From: Chrysomallon squamiferum
Taxonomy: Eukaryota > Mollusca > Gastropoda > Neomphalida > Peltospiridae
Direction: 5' to 3'
NCBI GenBank assembly: GCA_012295275.1
Contig: CM022676.1
Span: 9,928,086-9,992,085 of the forward strand
Length of the DNA stretch: 64,000 bases
Positions 13,651 to 27,380 of the stretch are shown in pieces (the stretch's first letter is position 1; each line of letters starts with the position of its first letter). The translations under genes and the position numbers were made by a program. Below the pieces are notes generated by a model that ran no database searches, was not told the origin of the DNA, and was given only the letters and a program-made list of their open reading frames with translations.

Positions 13651-15205
13651 TAACTAATCAGCTCATTTCACCATCCCAACCAATGCTTTATGACGGCTAT
13701 AATATCAAATAGCAAGGCAAGTCTAATAAACAGTAGTATAGTGATAGAAAGTTAGCAGACCAAGATTAACTTGTCAGATGGTTTCGTTTACAGCAGATTA
13801 ACTTTATTTTTAATGTGTGACTTATTAATTGGGCGTCACTGAAACACAATCATATGAAGAGATCATAAATATCATTTTTGAGAAAAATCTCAGTTTACTA
13901 AGTTTAATGTACTTTTTTTTGATTTCCCCACATATTATCTATGCAACATTGCATTTTACGACCATATTTACTCGTCACAAGTCAATGAAACTTGTTCAGG
14001 ATTCACTCAGAGGTGAAATGTAATGTCTACCAACCAGAGTATTGAGTTATTACGTCTGCTTGCCAATTGGGTACATTTCTTTGTTTGAACTCTGGCCTCA
14101 TCGACTTCAGTACAAATTATTTTTTTTTTGTGTTTTGTTCGAGGCTGAATGTTATTTTTTTTTGTCTGTTGTAATTTAGGAAGTTCAGGTGAGTGTTATG
14201 GCTTATCCGCTGGTAATATCAAAGACGCAAAGGCATGATGGATGTACTGTTTTTTATTTTTAAGTTCTTCAGGGGTTTTTTTAGGGTGTTTTTTTATTGT
14301 TGTTTTAAAAGATACTTCGAAATATATAGTGTATTTTTTACCTCTTTTTTTAAAAATATACTTTTTTTTATTTTTTTTTTACCATGAAAGCTATTACTGA
14401 GGAACTAATAGATTTGAATTTTGTAAATTTGCTATGAAACAAGTTTTACTTGCGCGCGCATGTGTGTGTGTGTGTGTGTGTGTGTTTGAACAATATATAA
14501 ACAACATTCATTTACTTGTTTTTATCACATATTTTGTCATTACAATTATTACTTTTGTTTGAACATTTCTTCAGCGCTTAAAACTTTTTTTTTTTCTTTT
14601 ATACATTTTCCTTTTGTCCTTTTTCATTACTAATATTTTTATGTGATAACATTTTTTAAAATGCATAAAACAGATTACATATCCTACTGTTTTTTTTTTT
14701 CTATAACCAAAGATATTCATTTTACTTGTGTTTTAATTTTTTTTTACAGATTTGATTATATTTTTATACTCTCTGCTGCAAAACCACTTAAAAACAATGG
14801 AATTATTTACAACACTGTCAGAGATTGGATAGCTCATTATAAGTTGTTGGCAACTGACAATATAATTATATATTATACAAGCACCTGGGTATTATGAAAA
14901 ATATATTTAACAGGTACGGCTATCGTTTTAGTTGTGCACAGTTTAATATGAGATATATGACATACACCACAATTGTTTTTATTATAACTGGTTTGGTATT
15001 TCAACTAACAGCAATATATACTTATATGTTTAATTAAAATGATGAAATATAAGTATGTAGATGTGTTTTATAATATTCTAAAATATTTTATTAGATAAAA
15101 AAATGTATACTGATTTATTTATTTTGTATATTTATTTCATTTCATTTTTTTTTACTCATTTATTTTTCTTTTCCATATCAAAGCAAAAAATGTGAGACAC
15201 TGTAT
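13651..15205. other. Non-coding AT-rich DNA with short GT tract
   Basis: Poly-T runs, a (GT)n tract at about 14461-14485 and AT-rich filler. Short open frames here lack any protein-like pattern. Confidence 0.55.
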
Positions 15206-15231
15206 TATTATTACTGTTATTGTTATTTAGA

Positions 15232-15266
<35 letters not shown>

Positions 15267-15381
15267 TGTTATTATTATTATTATTATTATTATTAGTGTT
15301 ATTATTGTTATTATTATTATTATTACTGTTATTATTATTAGTGTTATTATTGTTGTTATTATTATTATTAGTGTTATTATT

Positions 15382-15412
<31 letters not shown>

Positions 15413-15435
15413 GTGTTATTATTATTATTATCAAT
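15206..15435. repeat. (ATT)n microsatellite with GTT variants
   Basis: A roughly 225-bp ATT array punctuated by TACTGTT and TAGTGTT units. It is open in several frames and reads as poly-Ile or poly-Leu. None of these frames is a gene. Confidence 0.95.
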
Positions 15436-15847
15436 ACTTAAATGTTTTAACTTATTTTGTACATATTTTGCTTGTGATAGATAATAATACAGAACTGATT
15501 CATTACTAAAAACTTCATTATTGCTTTAATAAACTGCATGGTATGTGGTGCAGTGATTAAATAGAGCAGCCATTTCTCATACCTACTGCAGAAAGAATAT
15601 ATCTGACACCTGGTGACTGTTAACAAAGTGTTAATAATAATGTTAAAATTCAAATGTTAAATTAAAAATAAAACATTAATAAAACCATGTTACTAGTATT
15701 AACAATAAAATGATAATAATTTTGTTAGAGTTAACTGTCGTTTGTTAATAAGAAAAAAAATTTAAGTGTTAATAATGAAATGTTAACAAATGTTAATAAT
15801 AAAGTTTTAATAATAAAACTGACATATTCTGTGATATACCTTGAAGG

Positions 15848-15868
15848 ACACACACACACACACACACA

Positions 15869-15900
<32 letters not shown>

Positions 15901-15914
15901 ACAGACACACACAA
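15848..15914. repeat. (CA)n microsatellite
   Basis: A CA dinucleotide tract with one AA break and a few GA interruptions toward its end. Confidence 0.95.
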
Positions 15915-16205
15915 GTGCCCAACACCCAGTGGTGTTATACAACTATCTCTTGTGTAATAACATGAGTATTTGTTAACACAGCATTATTATGAAACTTACC
16001 ACAGTGACACCTCTTTATTACCTCTCGCATTGAACATGGGGCATTATTTCAAATGCATATTGTCAGTTTAGAGAGACTGTCTCATAAATTATTTTACAAA
16101 CAGTATTTATTATATTATTTCTGCTACAGTTATAAAACGTAGTTGTGTTATATATTTCCATAATCACCTCTCTCATATACTTAAGTATTCAGTAGTTTTA
16201 TACTG

Positions 16206-16238
<33 letters not shown>

Positions 16239-17804
16239 ATGGATGTATTTATACACAAACACACACACTCAAGTACATGCATACACATGCACAAATACAC
16301 TGTGAGGAAAACATTTACACACAAAGAAAGACAGACAAACAGTAAAAAAACACTCTCAAACAAATAGTTTCACAAGTTAAGGTCTGTGAAAATTCATTAC
16401 TTGATTAGCCATGCCTTCATGAAATGGCTTTTTCACTTAAATAAATATTCACGGTTCACTTCATCTGCAGGCCAAACAAGATTAAAAACAAAGATATCAG
16501 AACAGAATTCTCTGTCAGTCTCTGGCATCAATAAAAATAAATATTCATCTTCTATGTTAATTTGCCTTAAAATAGTTTTCCTGTTTGTATTTCAGGTATG
16601 ACCATAAAGATATGGCTCACACTTTCAAGGATAATTACTTGTTACCAAAACAGATAAATTAATAAATGCGCATAGACTGTACTTGAATGCTTGAATTTGA
16701 TATTTGCTTGTTTAATTTTGGAAATATTAAATGTTGTTATTGAGTTAGAAAATGTGTTAAAAACACATGAAATATTGCATTTCATACAGTAAAATATATG
16801 TTACTGTTGTTATTCGCGATATTGATCAAGAGTCTAAAAACATGTTTTTAATTAAACTGGGAAAATATATTAAATATTTTAAAATTAAGTATTGTACTAT
16901 AATCAGTAATAATCTATTATTTATTTAATTGTGTAAACAAATCTTTGAGTTTTTCATTTTTTTTTTGTTTTTCATTTGTTTTTCTTTTGTTTTTTTTTTC
17001 TTTTTTTTTTTTTTTTTGTGTGTGTGTGTGCTTATAATTTTTTAATCTACTACATTTTAAGCACAGCTGTTAGAGTGTGCAATTTTATGATATATGAAAC
17101 AGAATGAACAGAAGTGGTTTATTTTGGGGTTTTTTGTTTTCTATTTTTAAGGCAAAAATACACCTTTGCAAGTAAATGCATGCAAATCTTTTGAATACCT
17201 GGTTGTTAAATGCGGACAGTGTGGGTATAATAATTAATGTATTTCACTTCCCTCAGGGTAATATATATATATATATGAAGAAGCCATGCAGTTAAAATAA
17301 ATTAAGAGATTTTTTTATTTCAGTGACTAAAACATTTTCCCAAGAGAATCAGTGTCTCATTGAGGAATTGTGTTACACAATGAAATAGTTTTTTAAAAAT
17401 ATAAAATTTCCTCTGTTTTTTTTGGTGAGTTAAACACCAATGACCCTGGACTCATTTATTGTGAAATTCAAATTTTTTAAAATTTTATTTAATGGTCTTT
17501 TTTTACTATTATTATTATTATTATTTTTTTTTTTTGTTGTTTTTTTAATGGTTATTTTGCTATCATTTTCATGTGATAAGATTTGCCTGTTAAGTTCAGC
17601 TGGTATCCAGGTCACATTCACTGCAGCAGAGTATTAAATTAAATTAAATAAAAACTGAAAATTTAAAATTTCAATTGAAATGTGTAATAAAAATGAAGTT
17701 GTTTAGATGATCACAAATAAAGTATTCATTGTTGCAAATAGACGAAAAAAAAACAAAAAAATTTTTTTTAAAAAAAATGTGAAATAATTAATTTTATGTA
17801 TCTA

Positions 17805-17850
<46 letters not shown>

Positions 17851-18849
17851 ATATCTATCTATATATATAAGACAGCCATTTACAGCAATGTTAACACTTG
17901 ATTGTTATTATACTGATCTTCATCGCTTCATTAGTGTATTTCAAGTTCCAAACAGCACCTCGTAAATTTATCATAGACACTGGTTATATAACTATTCTTA
18001 GATGTAATACAATATTGGATGGAATAATCATCTTTTCATTGGTGAATATCCAATTCCAATCACTGAAATATATTTGTCATAAGAATTGTTCACAGTCCAA
18101 AAAACAATGATGAATCAAATAGTGATGTTTTCATTCATTACATTTCTGGTTCCAACCATACAGATATATTTGTTGTTGGGTCTGTTTACAGTACTAACAC
18201 ACACACACACACAGAGTCACATTATCAACTAACAAACCAAAAAAACCTAAAACAAATAAACCCCCCAAAAAAAACACCCAAAAACCTGTTTATTTCAGCA
18301 TCATGAATTCTATAATATACAAACAGAACAACAACAACAACAAAAAAACTTTAACAACTTTGTATTGGCTTGATTAGAATCTGCACTTTCCCAGGCAAAA
18401 ACAGCCTGAGGTCAGATACAGTTGTTGTTTGACTTCTGCTGTATTGCTACTGATCTTATCTACAGTTGCCTGTGTCATACAAACATTTATTGCATGACTG
18501 ATGTGAAAAATGTTTGGTTTTTTCCCCCATTGTAATTCTGGTGAAACTTAGTACTTCAGTTAATATCCAGAAGAAAAAAATATGTGTACGTCTTAGTGTT
18601 TGTATGTCTGTTTGCACGTGTGTGTGTGTGTGTTGTTAATATTTACCTAGATGTTCAGTCCAGTTAAAAAAAAAACATTAAACAGTAGGAAAGAAAGATA
18701 AATGTATTGTAATTACAGACCTGCTTGCCCATGCTTATTTTCTCAGTAAATGAATAATATTTATTTATTTAATTTATTTTATTTATTTATTTTATTTTTG
18801 TTTTTGTATGCTCTGTAGATAAAAAATAAATAATTTTGAATGACTATTG
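15915..18849. other. Non-coding with several microsatellites
   Basis: (GT)n at about 16207-16237, (GT)n after poly-T near 17020, a CTAT tetranucleotide tract at about 17800-17868, and short CA/GT tracts near 18200 and 18620. The remainder is AT-rich filler. 18360-18480 is slightly more complex but shows no gene. Confidence 0.6.
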
Positions 18850-19260
18850 TAATATGGATGTGATCAGTTTTAGTTTGTGTAATTACTTGTGATATAAGCT
18901 GGACGTAAAAAATTATCTAGTTTTACATACCTGTTGTAATATGAGCTTGCACAGACTTCTGTTTTTTCAACAAATGTGGAATTTCTATAATACGGGCTTG
19001 CCTAGAAGTCATTTTTCAAAAAAAAAAAAAGAATTACTTGTAATATGGGCTTGACAAGGTCTTTAGCTTCAGTTTTTAATCTGAGCTAAACGTAAAAAAA
19101 TATTAAGTTTTATAAAAAAAAAAAAAAAAAAAAAAAAACTATTGTAAGGAATCATTCTAATACAGGACAGTTCAGGTTTTGAGTTTCTAATATGACCTCT
19201 ATGTAAAAATGTTCAGTTAAGTGATACACTGTTAATGAAAGATATTTTTATTGGAGGTTT
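18850..19260. repeat. Degenerate tandem repeat, unit about 60-80 bp
   Basis: The phrase 'ATTGTAATATGGGCTTG' with variants recurs near 18847, 18936, 18988 and 19038, with related 'CTAATATGACCT' further on. The copies are old and interrupted by A-rich tracts. Confidence 0.55.
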
Positions 19261-20329
19261 AATCTTGTTTATATGTAAATACACAGCAAATGCCTGGCCA
19301 TCCAGATTCTTAATGTAGAGTAAACTGTAAACTAAGTCACATCTTTTAAAAACATCTTTGGCATATTCATTTTTCTTGTGGGTGCTCATGTTTTTGAGGA
19401 GAGGGTCATTGTTGTTTTGTTTTTATTTCCTCTTTCTATCTAAATATTAAGCATTTAAATTTTTAAATTATTTTTTCCTGTACATTTAATTAAATTTAAA
19501 AGGATTTTATTTTATTTTTTTTTTTTTTTTTTTCTGTCATTTTTGTCATTCATATCATGCTGAAGTGTAGTAAAACATTCATTCATTCATTTTGGGGTTT
19601 TTTATGTTATAATATTTATTTGTTTGCTGGTATTGATGAGTTTTTTGGGGTTTTTTCTGTTTTTTTTCATTTTTTTTAAAACTTTTTTATTCTTTCATTC
19701 ATACATTTATTCATTATTTTTTTCTATATTTTCTGGGGTTTTTTTTTTATTAGATTTTTTAAATTTATTATGAAAGTGGTCTGTTAGAGATGTATTATTA
19801 CATTTTCCTGTAATAATTTTTTTTTTTTTTTTTTTCTCTTATTTATCTCTCTGGGCAAGTTAATAATTGTTTCTTTCTTACCTTTCTTAAGAATTAATTT
19901 TACTTTATATTTTGATTTGTAATTAATCTTTCTTTTTTTTCTCTCTTTTTTTTTTCGGAAATAAGATATTTGAATTAACTTTGATTTTTTTTTTTTTTCC
20001 TAAAGTCCTTATGGGGTTTTTTTTCCTCTGTTCCCCCCCCCACACTATTTTAGGAATGCTTATAACTGGTAATCAGATGAATTAAAATCAAAATCATTTA
20101 GATCTTTTAGAACAAAACACCAGTAATCCATTTGCCAAGCACTTATCCTCAACCAGATAGACATTATAATTTTTTTAAAATAATTTATGCACTTTCTGTT
20201 GCTTTAATATGAGTGGTCATTATGAAGGTAGTGTTTGCTTTGATAAATCTGGTGTCATTTCCTGGGTATAATGATTAAAAAAAAAATCAAAATGTCAGAA
20301 ATGTTGATCACTGGGTTCATGAATGCAGG
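19261..20329. other. T-rich non-coding DNA
   Basis: Many poly-T runs and a short poly-C run near 20033. No gene was seen. Confidence 0.6.
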
Positions 20330-20830
20330 TCTTCATACAGAGTTTGAGAAAATCAGTAATCTGTTTAAAATTGTTAATTGAAATGACTGATATATGCTAG
20401 ATTGAGAAAAACAAGTCATCATTTAAAATTATATTTATTGAAATGAATTACACATTTCAGATTGGGAAATATAAGTATTTATTTATTTATTAAATTGTTA
20501 ACTGAAATGATTTAAATATTTTATTTGGGGAAAAAATAAGTATTTTATTTATTTATTATTATGTTAATTAAAATGACATATATTTTATATTGGGAAAATT
20601 AAGTATTTATTTATTTTAAATAATGTTAACTGAAATGACTTAAGTATGTTAGATTGGAAAAAAAAAAATATTTATTTACTTAAAATTATTAACCCAAATA
20701 TGTTACATTTTTTTCAAATTTGAAAAACTTAAAAAAAAAAAAAAAAAAAAAACATTATTTCTAATTATTTTTAATTCAAATAACTAACATAAATTTACAT
20801 TGGGAAAAATAAATATTTATTTAAAATTCA
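20330..20830. repeat. Degenerate tandem repeat, unit about 65-70 bp
   Basis: Six or seven copies of 'GTTAACTGAAATGACTTA..TATTTTAGATTGGGAAAA.TAAGTATTTATTTATTT' follow each other, differing by substitutions and by A/T-run length. Confidence 0.8.
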
Positions 20831-21119
20831 CAAATAACTCAAAAGAAATTAATTTTCAACAACGCAGTTGTTGTTTTTTTCTTCAGTTCATTCTCATTTG
20901 TAATCTCCATTGTTTGCCTGATACAATGTCTGGTTTCATTTCTTGCGTACCTGACCTGTCGCCGCACTTTTTTGTAAACCTATACCTGACTTAAGGAGCT
21001 AATAAATTACGTCTGACATAATTGAATTGGGTATCAGCCACGATCCCCAGTGACGTGCAAATTCTCATTTGTAACAGACTTTTACATGTTCGCACGTCAA
21101 CATGATTCACAAAATAATC

Positions 21120-22065
21120 TTAAACATGATTCTTTCTTTTACATATACAACAAAACATAATCTTTTACACAGGTTTTACATAGTTCTTTAGTCTTTTACA
21201 TATACTCTAACACAAACATGGTCTTTTACACAAAAATAATCTTTACACACGTTTCCATAGTCTTTTACATATACTTTAACACAAACATGGTCTTTTACAC
21301 AAAAATAATCTTTACACAGGTTTCCATAGTCTTTTACATATACTCTAACACAAACATGGTCTTTTACACAAAAATAATCTTTACACACGTTTCCATAGTC
21401 TTTTACATATACTCTAACACAAACATGATCTTTTACACAAAAATAATCTTTACACAGGTTTCCATAGTCTTTTACATATACTTTAACACAAACATGGTCT
21501 TTTACACAAAAATAATCTTTACACAGGTTTCCATAGTCTTTTACATATACTTTAACACAAACTTGGTCTTTTACTTAAAAATGATATTTATGTGCATTTA
21601 TGTTCTTTAGTGTACACATTTATATAAACATGTTCTTTTACGTGATCCTTTACATTTCTTTTACCCACCCCAACTGTTACATATCTTCACATAAACAATC
21701 ATTTACATTTATGTTTACATAAACATTTTTCCCAGTTTTCCCACAAACATGATCTTTTACATATATCATAACATACACCTTTATAATAAACATGATCTTT
21801 AACATAAACGTGATCGTTTACACACACTTTTACATAAACTTGATCTTTGACATAACCAGATTTTTTTAATGCACCTTTACATAAACATGATCTTTTACAC
21901 ATAGCTTTACATAAACAAGATCTTTAACATACACTTTCACATTCATCATAACATAAATGTAATCTTTACATAATTTCAAATAAACTTAATCTTTACACTC
22001 CATTACATAAACATTATTTTTGTACAGGTACCTTTACAAAAACATGATCTTTCACATTCTGGCTG
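21120..22065. repeat. 69-bp minisatellite with a degenerate fringe
   Basis: The core is 21191-21570. The phrase GTCTTTTACATATACT begins at 21191, 21260 and 21329 and continues at exact 69-bp steps, giving five to six near-identical units. Each unit is built from smaller CTTTTACA(C/T)A-type subrepeats. The same subrepeat (ACATAAACATGATCTTTTAC) continues, diverged, to about 22060. Because 69 is a multiple of three, several frames stay open as 23-residue repeats on both strands. These are artefacts of the period, not a gene. Confidence 0.93.
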
Positions 22066-25000
22066 TGTTTATCCATGTGTGTGTGTAGTGTTTATCCATG
22101 TGTGTGTGTGTGCACATATTAGTAAATTATCCTATCTTTTATTTCATATCAGTAACACACACACACACACACAAAAAACATTTTAAATTCTTCACATTTA
22201 TTTTATTCAAGGTTTATTCAGTTACATATTAACTCCTTCCTTGTATCTATCACATAGACTGTTTAATTTAATTTACATATTACACAGGTCAGTATCTGGT
22301 ATTTGATTTAAGTGCTGTGTTACTCATTTCAAACTCCACATTTGCATATTAAATGGTTTTATTACAACATTTCACATCAGCCGTATCTGCACTGCCTAGG
22401 TTCATACTCACTTTTGTTTACACCTGTTCATATTATTTACTAAGTTATTAAAACATTTTTTTGTCTGTCTATGATCTAAATGTAATATTTATCATAATAT
22501 TTATCATATTGTATTGCATTGTATTAGAGAAAGGTAGATGCGAATAATTATATAGATTATTAGAATTTATGTATGTGTGCATGTGTGTGTGTGCATGTGT
22601 GTCTGTGTGTCTGTGTGTCTGTGTGTACGTGTAAAATGTAACATGTTACATGTAACACCATCTAAATCAGCCAGATATTGCTTTTATTTCTCCCATCAAC
22701 ACTCACAGTGTTCAACACTCGCTATCTGCTTTTAATTATATATTACATGTTAAGTATTAGCCCCGTATCTGCATACCTAGAGCTCATCGTTGTGTAACAG
22801 GATCTAAGAAAATCTGATCACTCACACCCCTGTGTTACATACAGCGTGATATAACACAGACACGTGTTACCTCTCTGCTGTCAGCAAGTTGTTAAAAAAA
22901 AAACATGTCTGGATGCTGAATCACCTGCCCTGAACTTAATTACAAAATATAATTTAACGATATTTGCGAAATACCTGGACAGTCCTCACTTCTTGGCTCT
23001 CAGCTGTTGCCAGGGTTATAGGGGTGTCTCCCGCTTGCTGCCATGGTTACAGGTATGGTAGATATGAATATTTATGTGGTCACATGGTGTTTATGTGTGT
23101 TGCTGGTGGTTGTGACATAACGGAAGTGTACAGTGAAACAGGACAGTGTATTAAAGTTTTGTAGTTGTTGCAGTTTTTATTACTGTCTTTAATTTGTTTC
23201 TGTATGTTTGTGTTTGTGTTTATGTCTGTGTGTGTGTGTGGGTGGGTGGGGGTGTAAATTTATAGTTATTTTAATTGTTGTTGCTGTCTCTTATTTGTTT
23301 TTGGGGTTTTGTGTGTGTGTGAAAGATGTGTTAATATATATATAATTGGAAATAGACATTTTTTATAACTTACTTTTGTATTTATTATTATATTTTTTAA
23401 TATTCAGTGTTAAGTTCATTTATAAAGTTTATATTGACACTGTGTCAGAATATAACGATAGAGATAAAAAAAGAAAAAAAAGAACTAAATAAAGACAAAA
23501 TCACAATCATGCTATGCTAATCATTTTAAACAGACTAGCTTGAAAAAAATTGATAGTCACAAAATTTAAAAAATTATATAACCTCATTAATGATTTAGTA
23601 GCAGAGGGTGAGAATACAGATTATTAAAATATTCTAAAGAAAAAAAAATGATAGGAAAATAAAAACAATAAATTCATGAATAATTTAGTGCCATAAGTTT
23701 GAAAAATATTTATTAAAAAAAAAATCTAGAAAAATGATAGCAAAATATTCCTAAATATTAGAAGAAAAATTCCCCAAAATAACAGATTTAATTTAAAAAG
23801 AAAAAGATAAAGGAATATCTATTTTGTAATAAATAAAAAAAATAATAACAACAACAATAACACTAACAATCAACTGTTTATCTATCTTTTTACAGATTTA
23901 AGTACATTCCTTCCTGTCTGTGGGAGGGTGTGTGTAAAAGATTACTTTCTGCTACCACTAAGTAGCCTGTTAAAATATATCAATGATGAAAAAAACTGAT
24001 TTACACCTAAATGTCCTAAAGTGTCAGAAACCAGTTTATTATAATTTATTTCTATTTATTATCTGTGGTAGTAACAAATTTTTAAAATTTTATCTGGTTA
24101 TTGCATTGTATTGAAAAAATAAATTCTCTTACAATTTATACGGTCGCTGCATTGCATTGAAAATAAAAACGTCTTCATTATTCACATTCTTAGAAAACAT
24201 CCTTTTGTGACGCTCATTTACTGTTTCAGGATTAACCAATCTTATGTCACGGATTTGCTGTTAAAAACACACCAACAAAGTAATAAACAAAACAAAAACA
24301 AAAAAGTAAAATGAATAATAAAACAGACTGTTGATGTTTTGATTGGTCATAAATTGCCAGCCTTAGTTGTTACAGCAATTACCATTGGCCACCTGCTGCA
24401 CCATAAAGCCAATCAGATTAAAGAATGACTCCTTTGTTTTCATTTGATTGGATAACAATTACGACAGCTTGTTACAGCCTTTGAAGCTGAGCAATAAATG
24501 CTTTCTTTGTTGATAATAGTCACTGTGGCTGATCCCTTAATTCCAGGGCTGTAAGAAGGTGGTGTGTTTGTTAATAGGGGATTAACTTAAATGCTGTTAC
24601 AACATGGTCAGCATGCTTCCAGCAGTTTGTCTGTAGTTGAGACATATATGTGTGTGTGTCTGTGTGTGTGTGTCTAAGTTAGTGTTTGTATTTTTAAATG
24701 AGAAGGCAAATTTTCAACAAACAAGACCTTCTTTTTTGTGTGTCTGTGTGTGTGTCCATACTAGAGGTGGGTAAAATTTAGTTGTTTTAGTATTTGTGTT
24801 TTTTAATTAATCCACACACACATAACAGTTCCTTTTTACTTATTTTGTTTTGTTTTGTTGTTTTTTTAACTATATATATGGTACCAATGTTATAAGTGTT
24901 TTGTTAAAAATATGTGAGAAACTTAGTTTATTGGAGACGTGTGTGTGTTTGTGAATATTTATTTAACATGCTTTGTATGTATGTGTGTGTATTGAGATTG

Positions 25001-25930
25001 TTGTTAGAAACAAACAAAACAGAATGATTAAAACCTCAAAGGTTGAAAGGTTGTAAAAGTAATTTGTAAACGAATACGGTCTTGTTTGACAAAATCTGCC
25101 TTTTTAAATAGCAAGTTGGTTTTTCATGAAAATAATAAACTGGCACAAACACACATTTGTAAAAATGGCATACCATGTCTCTCAAGCGAGTTATGACACT
25201 AATTCAGCTATCATATTACAGTTTTTAAACCATTTAAGCCTAAAACTTTGTCTGGGGGTATATTTTTTTGTATGAACCTTCTTTCTGGTGTTCAAGAGTT
25301 TTGCGAAATCTGGGAAGTGGTGGATAATAATTTTTTTGATTTAGGTGAATAGCTGACATGAAATGATCTCTGAGATAGTTAAGGACAAGAAAATGTTTTT
25401 TTTTCTATCACAGGCTGAAATGGATTTAATGTTTTCTTAAAGGGTTTACACTAATCTCAGAAAGATTAGAAACAGATTTTAAAAATCGCATGTCTTGTGC
25501 AGAACTCTGAGGCAAAATCAGATGTGTCCATAACAAATTTGCCTGACCCCAAATCCACAAAGAAAACAAAATAACAACAAAAGCCCCTCCCAGCAAATTG
25601 ACAAAGATAATTTCATTTATTTTTTGGTTTGATATGATTAAGTAGTGAACAGGTTGTCAAATAAAAATATCATGGATCTGGTGTTAATCTGTCCATCCTT
25701 TTATCTGTCCATACTTCCATCCATCATCTATCCAAAGATCTGTACAACTTTCTTATGTGATTATGAAAGATTTATTTTTAAAAGTGGAAATAAAGTGTCT
25801 GTTGCATTATTCAGAAGGTTTCTTATTCCATTATCTATGTGGTCCTTAACCAGTGTGTTTCATAATGACATAAAATTAATATTAAAAATGGTTTGATTCT
25901 GTTGTTACATATAAATTAGTTTCGTTGTTT
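22066..25930. other. Non-coding; GT/CA tracts and a CCAAT-rich block
   Basis: GT/CA tracts occur near 22075-22170, 22570-22630, 23225, 24650 and 24740. 22860-23165 is GC-richer, with open frames of about 65 codons and no domain. 24230-24520 is a complex, non-repetitive block with five CCAAT/ATTGG motifs and SOX-like CTTTGTT strings, possibly an enhancer. No coding exon is supported anywhere in the interval. Confidence 0.45.
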
Positions 25931-25937
25931 CCAGTAT

Positions 25938-26029
25938 GTAATAATAATAATTATAATAATAATAATAGCAATAATAATAATGGTAGTATTAGTAATAATA
26001 TTAATAAAGCTAGTGGTAATAATAATGAT

Positions 26030-26088
<59 letters not shown>

Positions 26089-26182
26089 TTATAATAGCAA
26101 TAATAATAATGGTAGTATTAGTAATAATATTAATAAAGCTAGTGGTAATAATAATAATAATAATAATTAATTAATTAATTAA
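25938..26182. repeat. (AAT)n array containing a duplicated 65-bp segment
   Basis: An AAT triplet array. A segment starting at AGCAATAATAATAATGG (25967) and running through ATTAATAAAGCTAGTGG recurs at 26096, 129 bp later and essentially identical. It reads as poly-Asn or poly-Ile in open frames; no gene is called. Confidence 0.9.
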
Positions 26183-26225
26183 AGAGTTACTATTTGTCTA
26201 ATTCTATATTGTTATTTCTGTTCAG

Positions 26226-26314
26226 GTTCTTAAGAAAGAAAAATGTTGGAGGCCATCTTCCTGATGAATAGTTCTGGTGTTGTCATGGAAACCTGAATAA
26301 TTAAATGGATTAAG
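26226..26314 (+). other. Possible non-coding internal exon
   Basis: The segment is framed by an acceptor (TTTCTGTTCAG at 26215-26225) and a strong donor (TTAAG|GTAAGC, donor at 26315). All three frames contain stops and its ATGs open only short frames, so it would be 5' UTR. It lies between the possible exon ending at 2771 and the acceptor at 37970 that opens the LRR coding exon, and may belong to that transcript. This is inference from splice signals only. Confidence 0.4.
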
Positions 26315-26927
26315 GTAAGCAATTAGTAATAAATTAACAGTAGGTTTATAATTGTAGTAATTTTTTTATTTATTTTTGAAAATCATATTTAGTTTATAAT
26401 ACTGTTAAATGAGTTGGCATAATTTGGTGGGTTTTTTTTTTTCAGATTTCAAATTTAAACAAACTATTAAATAAATGTCAAAAGAATGATTTGAGATTTA
26501 ACAAAGAAAAAATTAATTCTATTTTTTTTTTTTACACCTCTAGTTCATATTCAATTTAAAAAAAAATGGAGAAAAATAAAATTATATCTGAAGAAACCAT
26601 CAGGCGCCATCTGTTGTTGTTTCATTTGTTATGTTTTTGTTTTTTTTAATTATGTTTAATACTCACTGGTGACATAAATCATTTAGTTCACAGAGGTGAG
26701 AAAAAAGCTGAAAATGTCCCAGGTTGAAATATAACTTTAGGTTATACTATCCGCCAAAACATATGAAGTTTGTAGGGTTTTTTTTTTTTTTTTTTTAAAT
26801 TATTTTTCTTTTTTTGTTTTGTTGTAGACATGCTTCTTATTAATATGTGTAATTCCATAGGATTCAGCAAATTTCGATTCTGCATATACATATTTAATTT
26901 AAATTAGCTTTTATGCTATTAAATGTA

Positions 26928-26958
<31 letters not shown>

Positions 26959-27209
26959 ACTGTATGACTGTATGTATAACTGTATGTGTATGTGTAACAT
27001 GCATGTGTTTTATGTATCTGAATATATGGCTGTGTATAGATGTATGTGTGTACATGTAGCTTTTATATGCCTCCAAGTATAATAATAACAGTATTTGTGA
27101 TCCAACATTCTCACAAAATATGAAAGTATTTGGGTCCACATATATGGAATATTTTAGATTTAGATACGTCAAGCTACCAAACACAACCAGATTATGAATA
27201 AAACCAGAA
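26315..27209. other. Non-coding; GT tract at 26927-26957
   Basis: AT-rich filler with poly-T runs and a GT microsatellite. An open minus-strand frame across the GT tract (26894-27229) is largely dinucleotide-encoded and is not called. Confidence 0.6.
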
Positions 27210-27349
27210 AGAAAAATGCTCCATGACATTCATACTTACATAGATCCAAACTTAAAGGCACTTCCATTGCTTTAAAAAAAAAAAAAAAAAATTAAATTCT
27301 TTTTGAACTACATTCAAGTTACCCAAAATGACAAGATTATGATTATTCT

Positions 27350-27380
<31 letters not shown>

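Noticed and set aside
15156-15484. Poly-Ile and poly-Leu frames
   Set aside because: They are translations of the ATT microsatellite. The same applies to frames at 25925-26174, 34174-34630, 36082-36326, 36903-37328 and 41483-41737.
21120-21600. CRISPR-like regularly spaced repeat
   Set aside because: The units are head-to-tail with no unique spacers, and the DNA is animal nuclear.
21188-21610. Open frames of 66 and 130 codons with 23-residue repeats
   Set aside because: Both strands are open because the minisatellite period is 69 bp; there is no start context or domain.
22864-23164. Overlapping frames of about 65 codons with a GTATGG donor-like end
   Set aside because: Two frames are open over the same DNA, the donor is weak and no partner exon is visible.
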